Positions 14,772 through 28,338 of a stretch of DNA of 64,000 nt are shown piece after piece. The notes beneath the pieces are model-generated. The model saw only the letters and a program-made list of their open reading frames with translations. It did no database searches and was not told the origin of the DNA. The stretch comes from Eledone cirrhosa (lineage: Eukaryota > Mollusca > Cephalopoda > Octopoda > Eledonidae). Location of the stretch: contig OZ024759.1 of the NCBI GenBank assembly GCA_964016885.1, positions 261,001-325,000 on the forward strand. Direction: 5' to 3'. Every line of letters starts with the position of its first letter. Position 1 is the stretch's first letter. The position numbers and the translations under genes are program-made.

Positions 14772-17091
14772 GTCACTTGACAAAGTCTATATTAGTAACA
14801 TGACACAGTCTATATTAGTAACATGACACAGTCTATATTAGTAACATGACAAAGTCTATATTAGTAGCATGACAAAGTCTATATTAGTAACATGACAAAG
14901 TCTATATTATTAACATGACAAAGTCTATATTAGTAACATGACACTGTCTATATTAGTAACATGACACTGTCTATATTAGTAACATGACACAGTCTATATT
15001 AGTAACATGGCAAAGTCTATATTAGTAACATGGCAAAGTCTATATTAGTAACATGACAAAGTCTATATTAGAAACATGACTAGGTCTATATTAGTAACAT
15101 GACACAGTCTATATTAGTAACATGACAAAGTCTATATTAGTAACATGACAGTCTATATTAGTAACGTGACAAAGTCTATATTAGTAACATGACAAAGTCT
15201 ATATTAGTAACATGACAGTCTATATTAGTAACATGACACAGTCTATATTAGTAACATGACACGGTCTATATTAGTAACATGACAAAGTCTATATTAGTAA
15301 CATGACACAGTCTATTTTATTAACATGACAAAGTCTATATTAGTAACACGACACAGTCTATATTAGTAACATGACAAAGTCTATATTAGTAACATGGCAA
15401 AGTCTATATTAGTAACATGACAAAGTCTATATGAGTAACATGACAAGGTCTATATTAGTAACATGACAAAGTCTATATTAGTAACATGACAAAGTCTATA
15501 TTAGTAACATGACAAAGTCTATATTAGTAACATGACAGTCTATATTAGTAACATGACAGTCTATATTAGTAGCATGACAAAGTCTATATTAGTAACATGA
15601 CACAGTCTATATTAGTTACATGACAAAGTCTATATTAGTACCATGACAAAGTCTATATTAGTAACATGACAAAGTCTATATTAGTAACATGACAAAGTCT
15701 ATATTAGTAACATGCCAGTCTATATTAGTAACATGACAGTCCATATTAGTAGCATGACAAAGTCTATATTAGTAACATGACAAAGTCTATATTAGTAACA
15801 TGACACAGTCTATATTAGTAACATGACACAGTCTATATTAGTAACATGACACAGTCTATATTAGTAACATGACAAAGTCTATATTAGTAACATGGCAAAG
15901 TCTATATTAGTAACATGACAAAGTCTATATGAGTAACATGACAAGGTCTATATTAGTAACATGACACAGTCTATATTAGTAACATGACAAAGTCTATATT
16001 AGTAACATGACAGTCTATATTAGTAACATGACAAAGTCTATATTAGTAACATGACAAAGTCTATATTAGTAACATGACAGTCTATATTAGTAACATGACA
16101 CAGTCTATATTAGTAACATGACACAGTCTATATTAGTAACATGACATAGACTATATTAGTAACATGACAAAGTCTATATTAGTAACATGACAGTCTATAT
16201 TAGTAACATGTCAAAGTCTATATTAGTAACATGACACAGTCTATATTTGTAACATGACAAAGTCTCTATTAGTAACATGACAAAGTCTATATTAGTAACA
16301 TGACAGTCTATATTAGTAACATGACAAAGTCTCTATTAGTAACATGACAAAGTCTATATTAGTAACATGACAGTCTATATTAGTAACATGACAAAGTCTA
16401 TATTAGTAACATGACAAAGTCTATATTAGTAACATGACAAAGTCTATATTAGTAACATGACAAAGTCTATATTAGTAGCATGACAATGTCTATATTAGTA
16501 ACATGACAAAGTCTATATTAGTAACATGACACAGTCTATATTAGTAACATGACAAAGTCTATATTAGTAACATGACAAAGTCTATATTAGTAGCATGACA
16601 CAGTCTATATTAGTAACATGACACAGTCTATATTAGTAACATGACAGTCTATATTAGTAACATGACAAAGTCTATATTAGTAGCATGACAAAATCTATAT
16701 TAGTAACATGACACAGTCTATATTAGTAACATGACAGTCTATATTAGTAACATGACACAGTCTATATTAGTAACATGACAAAGTCTATATTAGTAGCATG
16801 ACAAAGTCTATATTAGTAGCATGACACAGTCTATATTAGTAACTTGACACAGTCTATATTAGTAACATGACACAGTCTATATTAGTAACATGACAAAGTC
16901 TATATTAGTAGCATGACAAAGTCTATATTAGTAACATGACAAAGTCTATATTAGTAACATGACACAGTCTATATTAGTAACATGACAAAGTCTATATTAG
17001 TAACATGACAAAGTCTATATTAGTAACATGACACGGTCTATATTAGTAACATGACAAAGTCTATATTAGTAACGTGACACTGTCTATATTA
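14772..17091. repeat. Higher-order block, 2320 bp
   Basis: This block is closely related to the preceding 2023-bp block: GACTAGG, AACACGAC, TAGTTACATG, CATGCCAG (15711) and ATGTCAAAG then TTTGTAAC (16246) occur in the same order. It differs by a TTTTATT monomer near 15314, a single ATGTCAAAG string, and an extra stretch with CAATG near 16487 and CTTGACACAG near 16,853. The partner block is 50663-52982. Confidence 0.78.
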
Positions 17092-19597
17092 GTCACTTGA
17101 CAAAGTCTATATTAGTAACATGACACAGTCTATATTAGTAACATGACACAGTCTATATTAGTAACATGACAAAGTCTATATTAGTAGCATGACAAAGTCT
17201 ATATTAGTAACATGACAAAGTCTATATTATTAACATGACAAAGTCTATATTAGTAACATGACACTGTCTATATTAGTAACATGACACAGTCTATATTAGT
17301 AACATGGCAAAGTCTATATTAGTAACATGGCAAAGTCTATATTAGTAACATGACAAAGTCTATATTAGTAACATGACTAGGTCTATATTAGTAACATGAC
17401 ACAGTCTATATTAGTAACATGACAAAGTCTATATTAGTAACATGACAGTCTATATTAGTAACATGACAAAGTCTATATTAGTAACATGACAAAGTCTATA
17501 TTAGTAACATGACAGTCTATATTAGTAACATGACACAGTCTATATTAGTAACATGACACGGTCTATATTAGTAACATGACAAAGTCTATATTAGTAACAT
17601 GACACAGTCTATATTATTAACATGACAAAGTCTATATTAGTAACACGACACAGTCTATATTAGTAACATGACATAGTCTATATTAGTAACATGACATAGT
17701 CTATATTAGTAGCATGACAAAGTCTATATTAGTAACATGACAAAGTCTATATTAGTAACATGACACAGTCTATATTAGTAACATGAGAAAGTCTATATTA
17801 GTAACATGACACAGTCTATATTAGTAACATGACAAAGTCTATATTAGTAACATGACACAGTCTATATTAGTAACATGACACAGTCCATATTAGTAACATG
17901 ACAAAGTCTATATTAGTAGCATGACAAAGTCTATATTAGTAACATGACAAAGTCTATATTAGAAACATGACACAGTCTATATTAGTAACATGACAAAGTC
18001 TATATTAGTAACATGACAAAGTCTATATTAGTAACATGACAGTCTATATTAGTAGCATGACAAAGTCTATATTAGTAACATGACACAGTCTATATTAGTA
18101 ACATGACAGTCTATATTAGTAACATGACAAAGTCTATATTAGTAGCATGACAAAGTCTATATTAGTAACATGACACAGTCTATATTAGTAACATGACAAA
18201 GTCTATATTAGTAGCATGACAAAGTCTATATTAGTAACATGACAAAGTCTATATTAGTAGCATGACAAAGTCTATATTAGTAACATGACACAGTCTATAT
18301 TAGTAACATGACAAAGTCTATATTAGTAGCATGACAAAGTCTATATTAGTAACATGACAAAGTCTATATTAGTAACATGACAAAGTCTATATTAGTAACA
18401 TGACAGTCTATATTAGTAACATGACAGTCCATATTAGTAGCATGACAAAGTCTATATTAGTAACATGACAAAGTCTATATTAGTAACATGACACAGTCTA
18501 TATTAGTAACATGACACAGTCTATATTAGTAACATGACACAGTCTATATTAGTAACATGACAAAGTCTATATTAGTAACATGACAGTCTATATTAGTAAC
18601 ATGACACAGTCTATATTAGTAACATGACACAGTCTATATTAGTAACATGACATAGACTATATTAGTAACATGACAAAGTCTATATTAGTAACATGACAGT
18701 CTATATTAGTAACATGTCAAAGTCTATATTAGTAACATGACACAGTCTATATTTGTAACATGACAAAGTCTCTATTAGTAACATGACAAAGTCTATATTA
18801 GTAACATGACAGTCTATATTAGTAACATGACAAAGTCTCTATTAGTAACATGACAAAGTCTATATTAGTAACATGACAGTCTATATTAGTAACATGACAA
18901 AGTCTATATTAGTAACATGACAAAGTCTATATTAGTAACATGACAAAGTCTATATTAGTAACATGACAAAGTCTATATTAGTAGCATGACAATGTCTATA
19001 TTAGTAACATGACAAAGTCTATATTAGTAACATGACACAGTCTATATTAGTAACATGACAAAGTCTATATTAGTAACATGACAAAGTCTATATTAGTAGC
19101 ATGACACAGTCTATATTAGTAACATGACACAGTCTATATTAGTAACATGACAGTCTATATTAGTAACATGACAAAGTCTATATTAGTAGCATGACAAAAT
19201 CTATATTAGTAACATGACACAGTCTATATTAGTAACATGACAGTCTATATTAGTAACATGACACAGTCTATATTAGTAACATGACAAAGTCTATATTAGT
19301 AGCATGACAAAGTCTATATTAGTAGCATGACACAGTCTATATTAGTAACTTGACACAGTCTATATTAGTAACATGACACAGTCTATATTAGTAACATGAC
19401 AAAGTCTATATTAGTAGCATGACAAAGTCTATATTAGTAACATGACAAAGTCTATATTAGTAACATGACACAGTCTATATTAGTAACATGACAAAGTCTA
19501 TATTAGTAACATGACAAAGTCTATATTAGTAACATGACACGGTCTATATTAGTAACATGACAAAGTCTATATTAGTAACGTGACACTGTCTATATTA
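17092..19597. repeat. Higher-order block, 2506 bp, one monomer short
   Basis: The block contains TATTATTAAC, one CACTGTC monomer (related blocks have two in a row), GGCAAAG pairs, GACTAGG, AACACGAC, two CATAGTC monomers near 17.67-17.70 kb, a CATGAGAAAG monomer at 17782, AGAAACATGACAC, CCATATTAG at 18429 and TTTGTAAC at 18752. Its partner at 52983-55511 is 2529 bp, exactly one 23-bp monomer longer, and has both CACTGTC monomers. The missing monomer is the only length change I detected over the long duplication. Confidence 0.8.
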
Positions 19598-22500
19598 GTC
19601 ACTTGACAAAGTCTATATTAGTAACATGACACAGTCTATATTAGTAACATGACACAGTCTATATTAGTAACATGACAAAGTCTATATTAGTAGCATGACA
19701 AAGTCTATATTAGTAACATGACAAAGTCTATATTATTAACATGACAAAGTCTATATTAGTAACATGACACTGTCTATATTAGTAACATGACACTGTCTAT
19801 ATTAGTAACATGACACAGTCTATATTAGTAACATGGCAAAGTCTATATTAGTAACATGGCAAAGTCTATATTAGTAACATGACAAAGTCTATATTAGTAA
19901 CATGACTAGGTCTATATTAGTAACATGACACAGTCTATATTAGTAACATGACAAAGTCTATATTAGTAACATGACAGTCTATATTAGTAACATGACAAAG
20001 TCTATATTAGTAACATGACAAAGTCTATATTAGTAACATGACAGTCTATATTAGTAACATGACACAGTCTATATTAGTAACATGACACGGTCTATATTAG
20101 TAACATGACAAAGTCTATATTAGTAACATGACACAGTCTATATTATTAACATGACAAAGTCTATATTAGTAACACGACACAGTCTATATTAGTAACATGA
20201 CATAGTCTATATTAGTAACATGACATAGTCTATATTAGTAGCATGACAAAGTCTATATTAGTAACATGACAAAGTCTATATTAGTAACATGACACAGTCT
20301 ATATTAGTAACATGAGAAAGTCTATATTAGTAACATGACACAGTCTATATTAGTAACATGACAAAGTCTATATTAGTAACATGACACAGTCTATATTAGT
20401 AACATGACACAGTCCATATTAGTAACATGACAAAGTCTATATTAGTAGCATGACAAAGTCTATATTAGTAACATGACAAAGTCTATATTAGAAACATGAC
20501 ACAGTCTATATTAGTAACATGACAAAGTCTATATTAGTAACATGACAAAGTCTATATTAGTAACATGACAGTCTATATTAGTAGCATGACAAAGTCTATA
20601 TTAGTAACATGACACAGTCTATATTAGTAACATGACACAGTCTATATTAGTAACATGACAAAGTCTATATTAGTAGCATGACAAAGTCTATATTAGTAAC
20701 ATGACACAGTCTATATTAGTAACATGACAAAGTCTATATTAGTAGCATGACAAAGTCTATATTAGTAACATGACAAAGTCTATATTAGTAACATGACAAA
20801 GTCTATATTAGTAACATGACAGTCTATATTAGTAACATGACAGTCCATATTAGTAGCATGACAAAGTCTATATTAGTAACATGACAAAGTCTATATTAGT
20901 AACATGACACAGTCTATATTAGTAACATGACACAGTCTATATTAGTAACATGACACAGTCTATATTAGTAACATGACACAGTCCATATTAGTAACATGAC
21001 AAAGTCTATATTAGTAACATGACAAAGTCTATATTAGTAACATGAGAAAGTCTATATTAGTAACATGACACAGTCTATACTAGTAACATGACAAAGTCTA
21101 TATTAGTAACATGACACAGTCTATATTAGTAACATGACACAGTCCATATTAGTAACATGACAAAGTCTATATTAGTAGCATGACAAAGTCTATATTAGTA
21201 ACATGACAAAGTCTATATTAGAAACATGACACAGTCTATATTAGTAACATGACAAAGTCTATATTAGTAACATGACAAAGTCTATATTAGTAACATGACA
21301 GTCTATATTAGTAGCATGACAAAGTCTATATTAGTAACATGACACAGTCTATATTAGTAACATGACACAGTCTATATTAGTAACATGACAAAGTCTATAT
21401 TAGTAGCATGACAAAGTCTATATTAGTAACATGACACAGTCTATATTAGTAACATGACAACGTCTATATTAGTAGCATGACAAAGTCTATATTAGTAACA
21501 TGACAAAGTCTATATTAGTAACATGACAAAGTCTATATTAGTAACATGACAGTCTATATTAGTAACATGACAGTCCATATTAGTAGCATGACAAAGTCTA
21601 TATTAGTAACATGACAAAGTCTATATTAGTAACATGACACAGTCTATATTAGTAACATGACACAGTCTATATTAGTAACATGACACAGTCTATATTAGTA
21701 ACATGACAAAGTCTATATTAGTAACATGGCAAAGTCTATATTAGTAACATGACAAAGTCTATATTAGTAACATGACAAGGTCTATATTAGTAACATGACA
21801 CAGTCTATATTAGTAACATGACAAAGTCTATATTAGTAACATGACAGTCTATATTAGTAACATGACACAGTCTATATTAGTAACATGACAAAGTCTATAT
21901 TAGTAGCATGACAAAGTCTATATTAGTAACATGACACAGTCTATATTAGTAACATGACAAAGTCTATATTAGTAGCATGACAAAGTCTATATTAGTAACA
22001 TGACAAAGTCTATATTAGTAGCATGACAAAGTCTATATTAGTAACATGACACAGTCTATATTAGTAACATGACAAAGTCTATATTAGTAGCATGACAAAG
22101 TCTATATTAGTAACATGACAAAGTCTATATTAGTAACATGACAAAGTCTATATTAGTAACATGACAGTCTATATTAGTAACATGACAGTCCATATTAGTA
22201 GCATGACAAAGTCTATATTAGTAACATGACAAAGTCTATATTAGTAACATGACACAGTCTATATTAGTAACATGACACAGTCTATATTAGTAACATGACA
22301 CAGTCTATATTAGTAACATGACAAAGTCTATATTAGTAACATGACAGTCTATATTAGTAACATGACACAGTCTATATTAGTAACATGACACAGTCTATAT
22401 TAGTAACATGACATAGACTATATTAGTAACATGACAAAGTCTATATTAGTAACATGACAGTCTATATTAGTAACATGTCAAAGTCTATATTAGTAACATG

Positions 22501-23335
22501 ACACAGTCTATATTTGTAACATGACAAAGTCTCTATTAGTAACATGACAAAGTCTATATTAGTAACATGACAGTCTATATTAGTAACATGACAAAGTCTC
22601 TATTAGTAACATGACAAAGTCTATATTAGTAACATGACAGTCTATATTAGTAACATGACAAAGTCTATATTAGTAACATGACAAAGTCTATATTAGTAAC
22701 ATGACAAAGTCTATATTAGTAACATGACAAAGTCTATATTAGTAGCATGACAATGTCTATATTAGTAACATGACAAAGTCTATATTAGTAACATGACAAA
22801 GTCTATATTAGTAACATGACAAAGTCTATATTAGTAGCATGACACAGTCTATATTAGTAACATGACACAGTCTATATTAGTAACATGACAGTCTATATTA
22901 GTAACATGACAAAGTCTATATTAGTAGCATGACAAAATCTATATTAGTAACATGACACAGTCTATATTAGTAACATGACAGTCTATATTAGTAACATGAC
23001 ACAGTCTATATTAGTAACATGACAAAGTCTATATTAGTAGCATGACAAAGTCTATATTAGTAGCATGACACAGTCTATATTAGTAACTTGACACAGTCTA
23101 TATTAGTAACATGACACAGTCTATATTAGTAACATGACAAAGTCTATATTAGTAGCATGACAAAGTCTATATTAGTAACATGACAAAGTCTATATTAGTA
23201 ACATGACACAGTCTATATTAGTAACATGACAAAGTCTATATTAGTAACATGACAAAGTCTATATTAGTAACATGACACGGTCTATATTAGTAACATGACA
23301 AAGTCTATATTAGTAACGTGACACTGTCTATATTA
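19598..23335. repeat. Higher-order block, 3738 bp, with 730-bp duplication
   Basis: This block has the layout of the 2506-bp block, including CATAGTC, CATGAGAAAG, AGAAACATGACAC, CCATATTAG and TTTGTAAC (22513). It is expanded by an internal 730-bp tandem copy and another related segment with CCATATTAG at 22190. A CACAG monomer found after the CAATG monomer in the 2506-bp block is absent near 22.8 kb. The partner block is 55512-59249, with identical length. Confidence 0.78.
20303..21710. repeat. Local tandem duplication, 730-bp spacing
   Basis: Two copies of a run of about 680 bases begin at CATGAGAAAG monomers (20311 and 21041) and include CCATATTAG monomers (20845 and 21575), both pairs 730 bp apart. 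The spacing fits 29 long plus 3 short monomers. The copies have private differences: CTATACTAG at 21080 and AACGTC at 21461 occur only in the second. The same pair occurs near 24.05-25.4 kb without those two changes, and in copy 2 near 56.2-57.6 and 59.96-61.3 kb. Confidence 0.78.
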
Positions 23336-26300
23336 GTCACTTGACAAAGTCTATATTAGTAACATGACACAGTCTATATTAGTAACATGACACAGTCTAT
23401 ATTAGTAACATGACAAAGTCTATATTAGTAGCATGACAAAGTCTATATTAGTAACATGACAAAGTCTATATTATTAACATGACAAAGTCTATATTAGTAA
23501 CATGACACTGTCTATATTAGTAACATGACACTGTCTATATTAGTAACATGACACAGTCTATATTAGTAACATGGCAAAGTCTATATTAGTAACATGGCAA
23601 AGTCTATATTAGTAACATGACAAAGTCTATATTAGTAACATGACTAGGTCTATATTAGTAACATGACACAGTCTATATTAGTAACATGACAAAGTCTATA
23701 TTAGTAACATGACAGTCTATATTAGTAACATGACAAAGTCTATATTAGTAACATGACAAAGTCTATATTAGTAACATGACAGTCTATATTAGTAACATGA
23801 CACAGTCTATATTAGTAACATGACACGGTCTATATTAGTAACATGACAAAGTCTATATTAGTAACATGACACAGTCTATATTATTAACATGACAAAGTCT
23901 ATATTAGTAACACGACACAGTCTATATTAGTAACATGACATAGTCTATATTAGTAACATGACATAGTCTATATTAGTAGCATGACAAAGTCTATATTAGT
24001 AACATGACAAAGTCTATATTAGTAACATGACACAGTCTATATTAGTAACATGAGAAAGTCTATATTAGTAACATGACACAGTCTATATTAGTAACATGAC
24101 AAAGTCTATATTAGTAACATGACACAGTCTATATTAGTAACATGACACAGTCCATATTAGTAACATGACAAAGTCTATATTAGTAGCATGACAAAGTCTA
24201 TATTAGTAACATGACAAAGTCTATATTAGAAACATGACACAGTCTATATTAGTAACATGACAAAGTCTATATTAGTAACATGACAAAGTCTATATTAGTA
24301 ACATGACAGTCTATATTAGTAGCATGACAAAGTCTATATTAGTAACATGACACAGTCTATATTAGTAACATGACACAGTCTATATTAGTAACATGACAAA
24401 GTCTATATTAGTAGCATGACAAAGTCTATATTAGTAACATGACACAGTCTATATTAGTAACATGACAAAGTCTATATTAGTAGCATGACAAAGTCTATAT
24501 TAGTAACATGACAAAGTCTATATTAGTAACATGACAAAGTCTATATTAGTAACATGACAGTCTATATTAGTAACATGACAGTCCATATTAGTAGCATGAC
24601 AAAGTCTATATTAGTAACATGACAAAGTCTATATTAGTAACATGACACAGTCTATATTAGTAACATGACACAGTCTATATTAGTAACATGACACAGTCTA
24701 TATTAGTAACATGACACAGTCCATATTAGTAACATGACAAAGTCTATATTAGTAACATGACAAAGTCTATATTAGTAACATGAGAAAGTCTATATTAGTA
24801 ACATGACACAGTCTATATTAGTAACATGACAAAGTCTATATTAGTAACATGACACAGTCTATATTAGTAACATGACACAGTCCATATTAGTAACATGACA
24901 AAGTCTATATTAGTAGCATGACAAAGTCTATATTAGTAACATGACAAAGTCTATATTAGAAACATGACACAGTCTATATTAGTAACATGACAAAGTCTAT
25001 ATTAGTAACATGACAAAGTCTATATTAGTAACATGACAGTCTATATTAGTAGCATGACAAAGTCTATATTAGTAACATGACACAGTCTATATTAGTAACA
25101 TGACACAGTCTATATTAGTAACATGACAAAGTCTATATTAGTAGCATGACAAAGTCTATATTAGTAACATGACACAGTCTATATTAGTAACATGACAAAG
25201 TCTATATTAGTAGCATGACAAAGTCTATATTAGTAACATGACAAAGTCTATATTAGTAACATGACAAAGTCTATATTAGTAACATGACAGTCTATATTAG
25301 TAACATGACAGTCCATATTAGTAGCATGACAAAGTCTATATTAGTAACATGACAAAGTCTATATTAGTAACATGACACAGTCTATATTAGTAACATGACA
25401 CAGTCTATATTAGTAACATGACACAGTCTATATTAGTAACATGACAAAGTCTATATTAGTAACATGGCAAAGTCTATATTAGTAACATGACAAAGTCTAT
25501 ATTAGTAACATGACAAGGTCTATATTAGTAACATGACACAGTCTATATTAGTAACATGACAAAGTCTATATTAGTAACATGACAGTCTATATTAGTAACA
25601 TGACAAAGTCTATATTAGTAACATGACAAAGTCTATATTAGTAACATGACAGTCTATATTAGTAACATGACACAGTCTATATTAGTAACATGACAAAGTC
25701 TATATTAGTAACATGACATAGACTATATTAGTAACATGACAAAGTCTATATTAGTAACATGACAGTCTATATTAGTACCATGACACAGTCTATATTAGTA
25801 ACATGACACAGTCTATATTAGTAACATGACAAAGTCTCTATTAGTAACATGACAAAGTCTATATTAGTAACATGACAGTCTATATTAGTAACATGACAAA
25901 GTCTCTATTAGTAACATGACAAAGTCTATATTAGTAACATGACAGTCTATATTAGTAACATGACAAAGTCTATATTAGTAACATGACAGTCTATATTGTA
26001 ACATGACACAGTCTATATTAGTAACATGACACAGTCTATATTAGTAACATGACAGTCTATATTAGTAACATGACAAAGTCTATATTAGTAGCATGACACA
26101 GTCTATATTAGTAACATGACAAAGTCTATATTAGTAACATGACAAAGTCTATATTAGTAGCATGACACAGTATATATTAGTAACATGACACAGTCTATAT
26201 TAGTAACATGACAGTCTATATTAGTAACATGACAAAGTCTATATTAGTAGCATGACAAAGTCTATATTAGTAACATGACACAGTCTATATTAGTAACATG

Positions 26301-26707
26301 ACAGTCTATATTAGTAACATGACACAGTCTATATTAGTAACATGACAAAGTCTATATTAGTAGCATGACAAAGTCTATATTAGTAACATGACACAGTCTA
26401 TATTAGTAACATGACAGTCTATATTAGTAACATGACACAGTCTATGTTAGTAACATGACAAAGTCTATATTAGTAGCATGACAAAGTCTATATTAGTAGC
26501 ATGACACAGTCTATATTAGTAACATGACACAGTCTATATTAGTAACATGACAAAGTCTATATTAGTAACATGACACACTCTATATTAGTAACATGACAAA
26601 GTCTATATTAGTAACATGACAAAGTCTATATTAGTAACATGACACAGTCTATATTAGTAACATGACAAAGTCTATATTACTAACATGACACTGTCTATAT
26701 TAGTAAC
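23336..26707. repeat. Higher-order block, end of long copy 1
   Basis: The block starts at a GTCACTTGAC landmark and repeats the 19598 layout through the 730-bp pair (CATGAGAAAG at 24049/24779, CCATATTAG at 24583/25313). It then continues into CAAGG, CATAGAC, a TACCATGACACAG monomer (25777) and an ATTGTAAC monomer. From 26101 it enters the 1119-bp duplication. The partner in copy 2 is 59250-62621, and the match ends there. Confidence 0.75.
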
Positions 26708-28338
26708 TTGACAAAGTCTATATTAGTAACATGTCACAGTCTATATTAGTAACATGACAAAGTCTATATTAGTAACATGACACTGTCTATATTAGTAACT
26801 TGACAAAGTCTATATTAGTAACATGACAGTCTATATTAGTAACATGACAAAGTCTATATTAGTAACATGACAAAGTCTATATTAGTAACATGACACAGTC
26901 TATATTAGTAACATGTCAAAGTCTATATTAGTAACATGACAAAGTCTATATTAGTAACATGACACAGTCTATATTAGTAACTTGACAAAGTCTATATTAG
27001 TAACATGACACTGTCTATATTAGTAACTTGACAAAGGCTATATTAGTAACATGACACAGTCTATATTAGTAACATGACAAAGTCTATATTAGTAACATGA
27101 CACTGTCTATATTAGTAACTTGACAAAGTCTATATTAGTAACATGACAAAGTCTATTTTAGTAACATGACACTGTCTATATTACTAACATGACACAGTCT
27201 ATATTAGTAACATGACACGGTCTATATTAGTAACATGACAAAGTCTATATTAGTAACATGACAAAGTCTATATTAGTAGCATGACACAGTATATATTAGT
27301 AACATGACACAGTCTATATTAGTAACATGACAGTCTATATTAGTAACATGACAAAGTCTATATTAGTAGCATGACAAAGTCTATATTAGTAACATGACAC
27401 AGTCTATATTAGTAACATGACAGTCTATATTAGTAACATGACACAGTCTATATTAGTAACATGACAAAGTCTATATTAGTAGCATGACAAAGTCTATATT
27501 AGTAACATGACACAGTCTATATTAGTAACATGACAGTCTATATTAGTAACATGACACAGTCTATGTTAGTAACATGACAAAGTCTATATTAGTAGCATGA
27601 CAAAGTCTATATTAGTAGCATGACACAGTCTATATTAGTAACATGACACAGTCTATATTAGTAACATGACAAAGTCTATATTAGTAACATGACACAGTCT
27701 ATATTAGTAACATGACAAAGTCTATATTAGTAACATGACAAAGTCTATATTAGTAACATGACACAGTCTATATTAGTAACATGACAAAGTCTATATTACT
27801 AACATGACACTGTCTATATTAGTAACTTGACAAAGTCTATATTAGTAACATGTCACAGTCTATATTAGTAACATGACAAAGTATATATTAGTAACATGAC
27901 ACTGTCTATATTAGTAACTTGACAAAGTCTATATTAGTAACATGACAGTCTATATTAGTAACATGACAAAGTCTATATTAGTAACATGACAAAGTCTATA
28001 TTAGTAACATGACACAGTCTATATTAGTAACATGTCAAAGTCTATATTAGTAACATGACAAAGTCTATATTAGTAACATGACACAGTCTATATTAGTAAC
28101 TTGACAAAGTCTATATTAGTAACATGACACTGTCTATATTAGTAACTTGACAAAGTCTATATTAGTAACATGACACAGTCTATATTAGTAACATGACAAA
28201 GTCTATATTAGTAACATGACACTGTCTATATTAGTAACTTGACAAAGTCTATATTAGTAACATGACAAAGTCTATTTTAGTAACATGACACTGTCTATAT
28301 TACTAACATGACACAGTCTATATTAGTAACATGACACA
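26101..28338. repeat. Tandem duplication, 2 x 1119 bp
   Basis: Bases 26101-27219 and 27220-28338 are adjacent copies. Matching markers include ACAGTATATATTAG (26161 and 27280), CTATGTTAG, and TATTACTAAC (26680 and 27799), all 1119 bp apart, which equals 45 long plus 4 short monomers. The boundary is marked by a CACGG monomer in the first unit's end where the second unit ends with CACAG. The first unit has a private AAAGGC change at 27037 and the second a private AAGTATATATT near 27882. Copy 2 of the long segment contains only the first part of unit 1. Confidence 0.8.

Larger units (their letters stand above)
1..26707. repeat. Long duplicated segment, copy 1
   Basis: This segment recurs at 35892-62621. 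The offset is 35,891 bp up to about 17.26 kb and 35,914 bp after it. Rare variants support the match: the CATGCCAG monomers at 173, 3142 and 6565; AATAG at 4741 and 8164; AAGCC near 8456; TTAATAAC near 9413; TTTTATT near 15314; CTATACTAG at 21080; and AACGTC at 21461. All have partners at the expected positions. The offset step is explained by one 23-bp CACTGTC monomer missing in this copy. I saw no base substitution at the sites compared, but I did not align every base. Confidence 0.88.
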
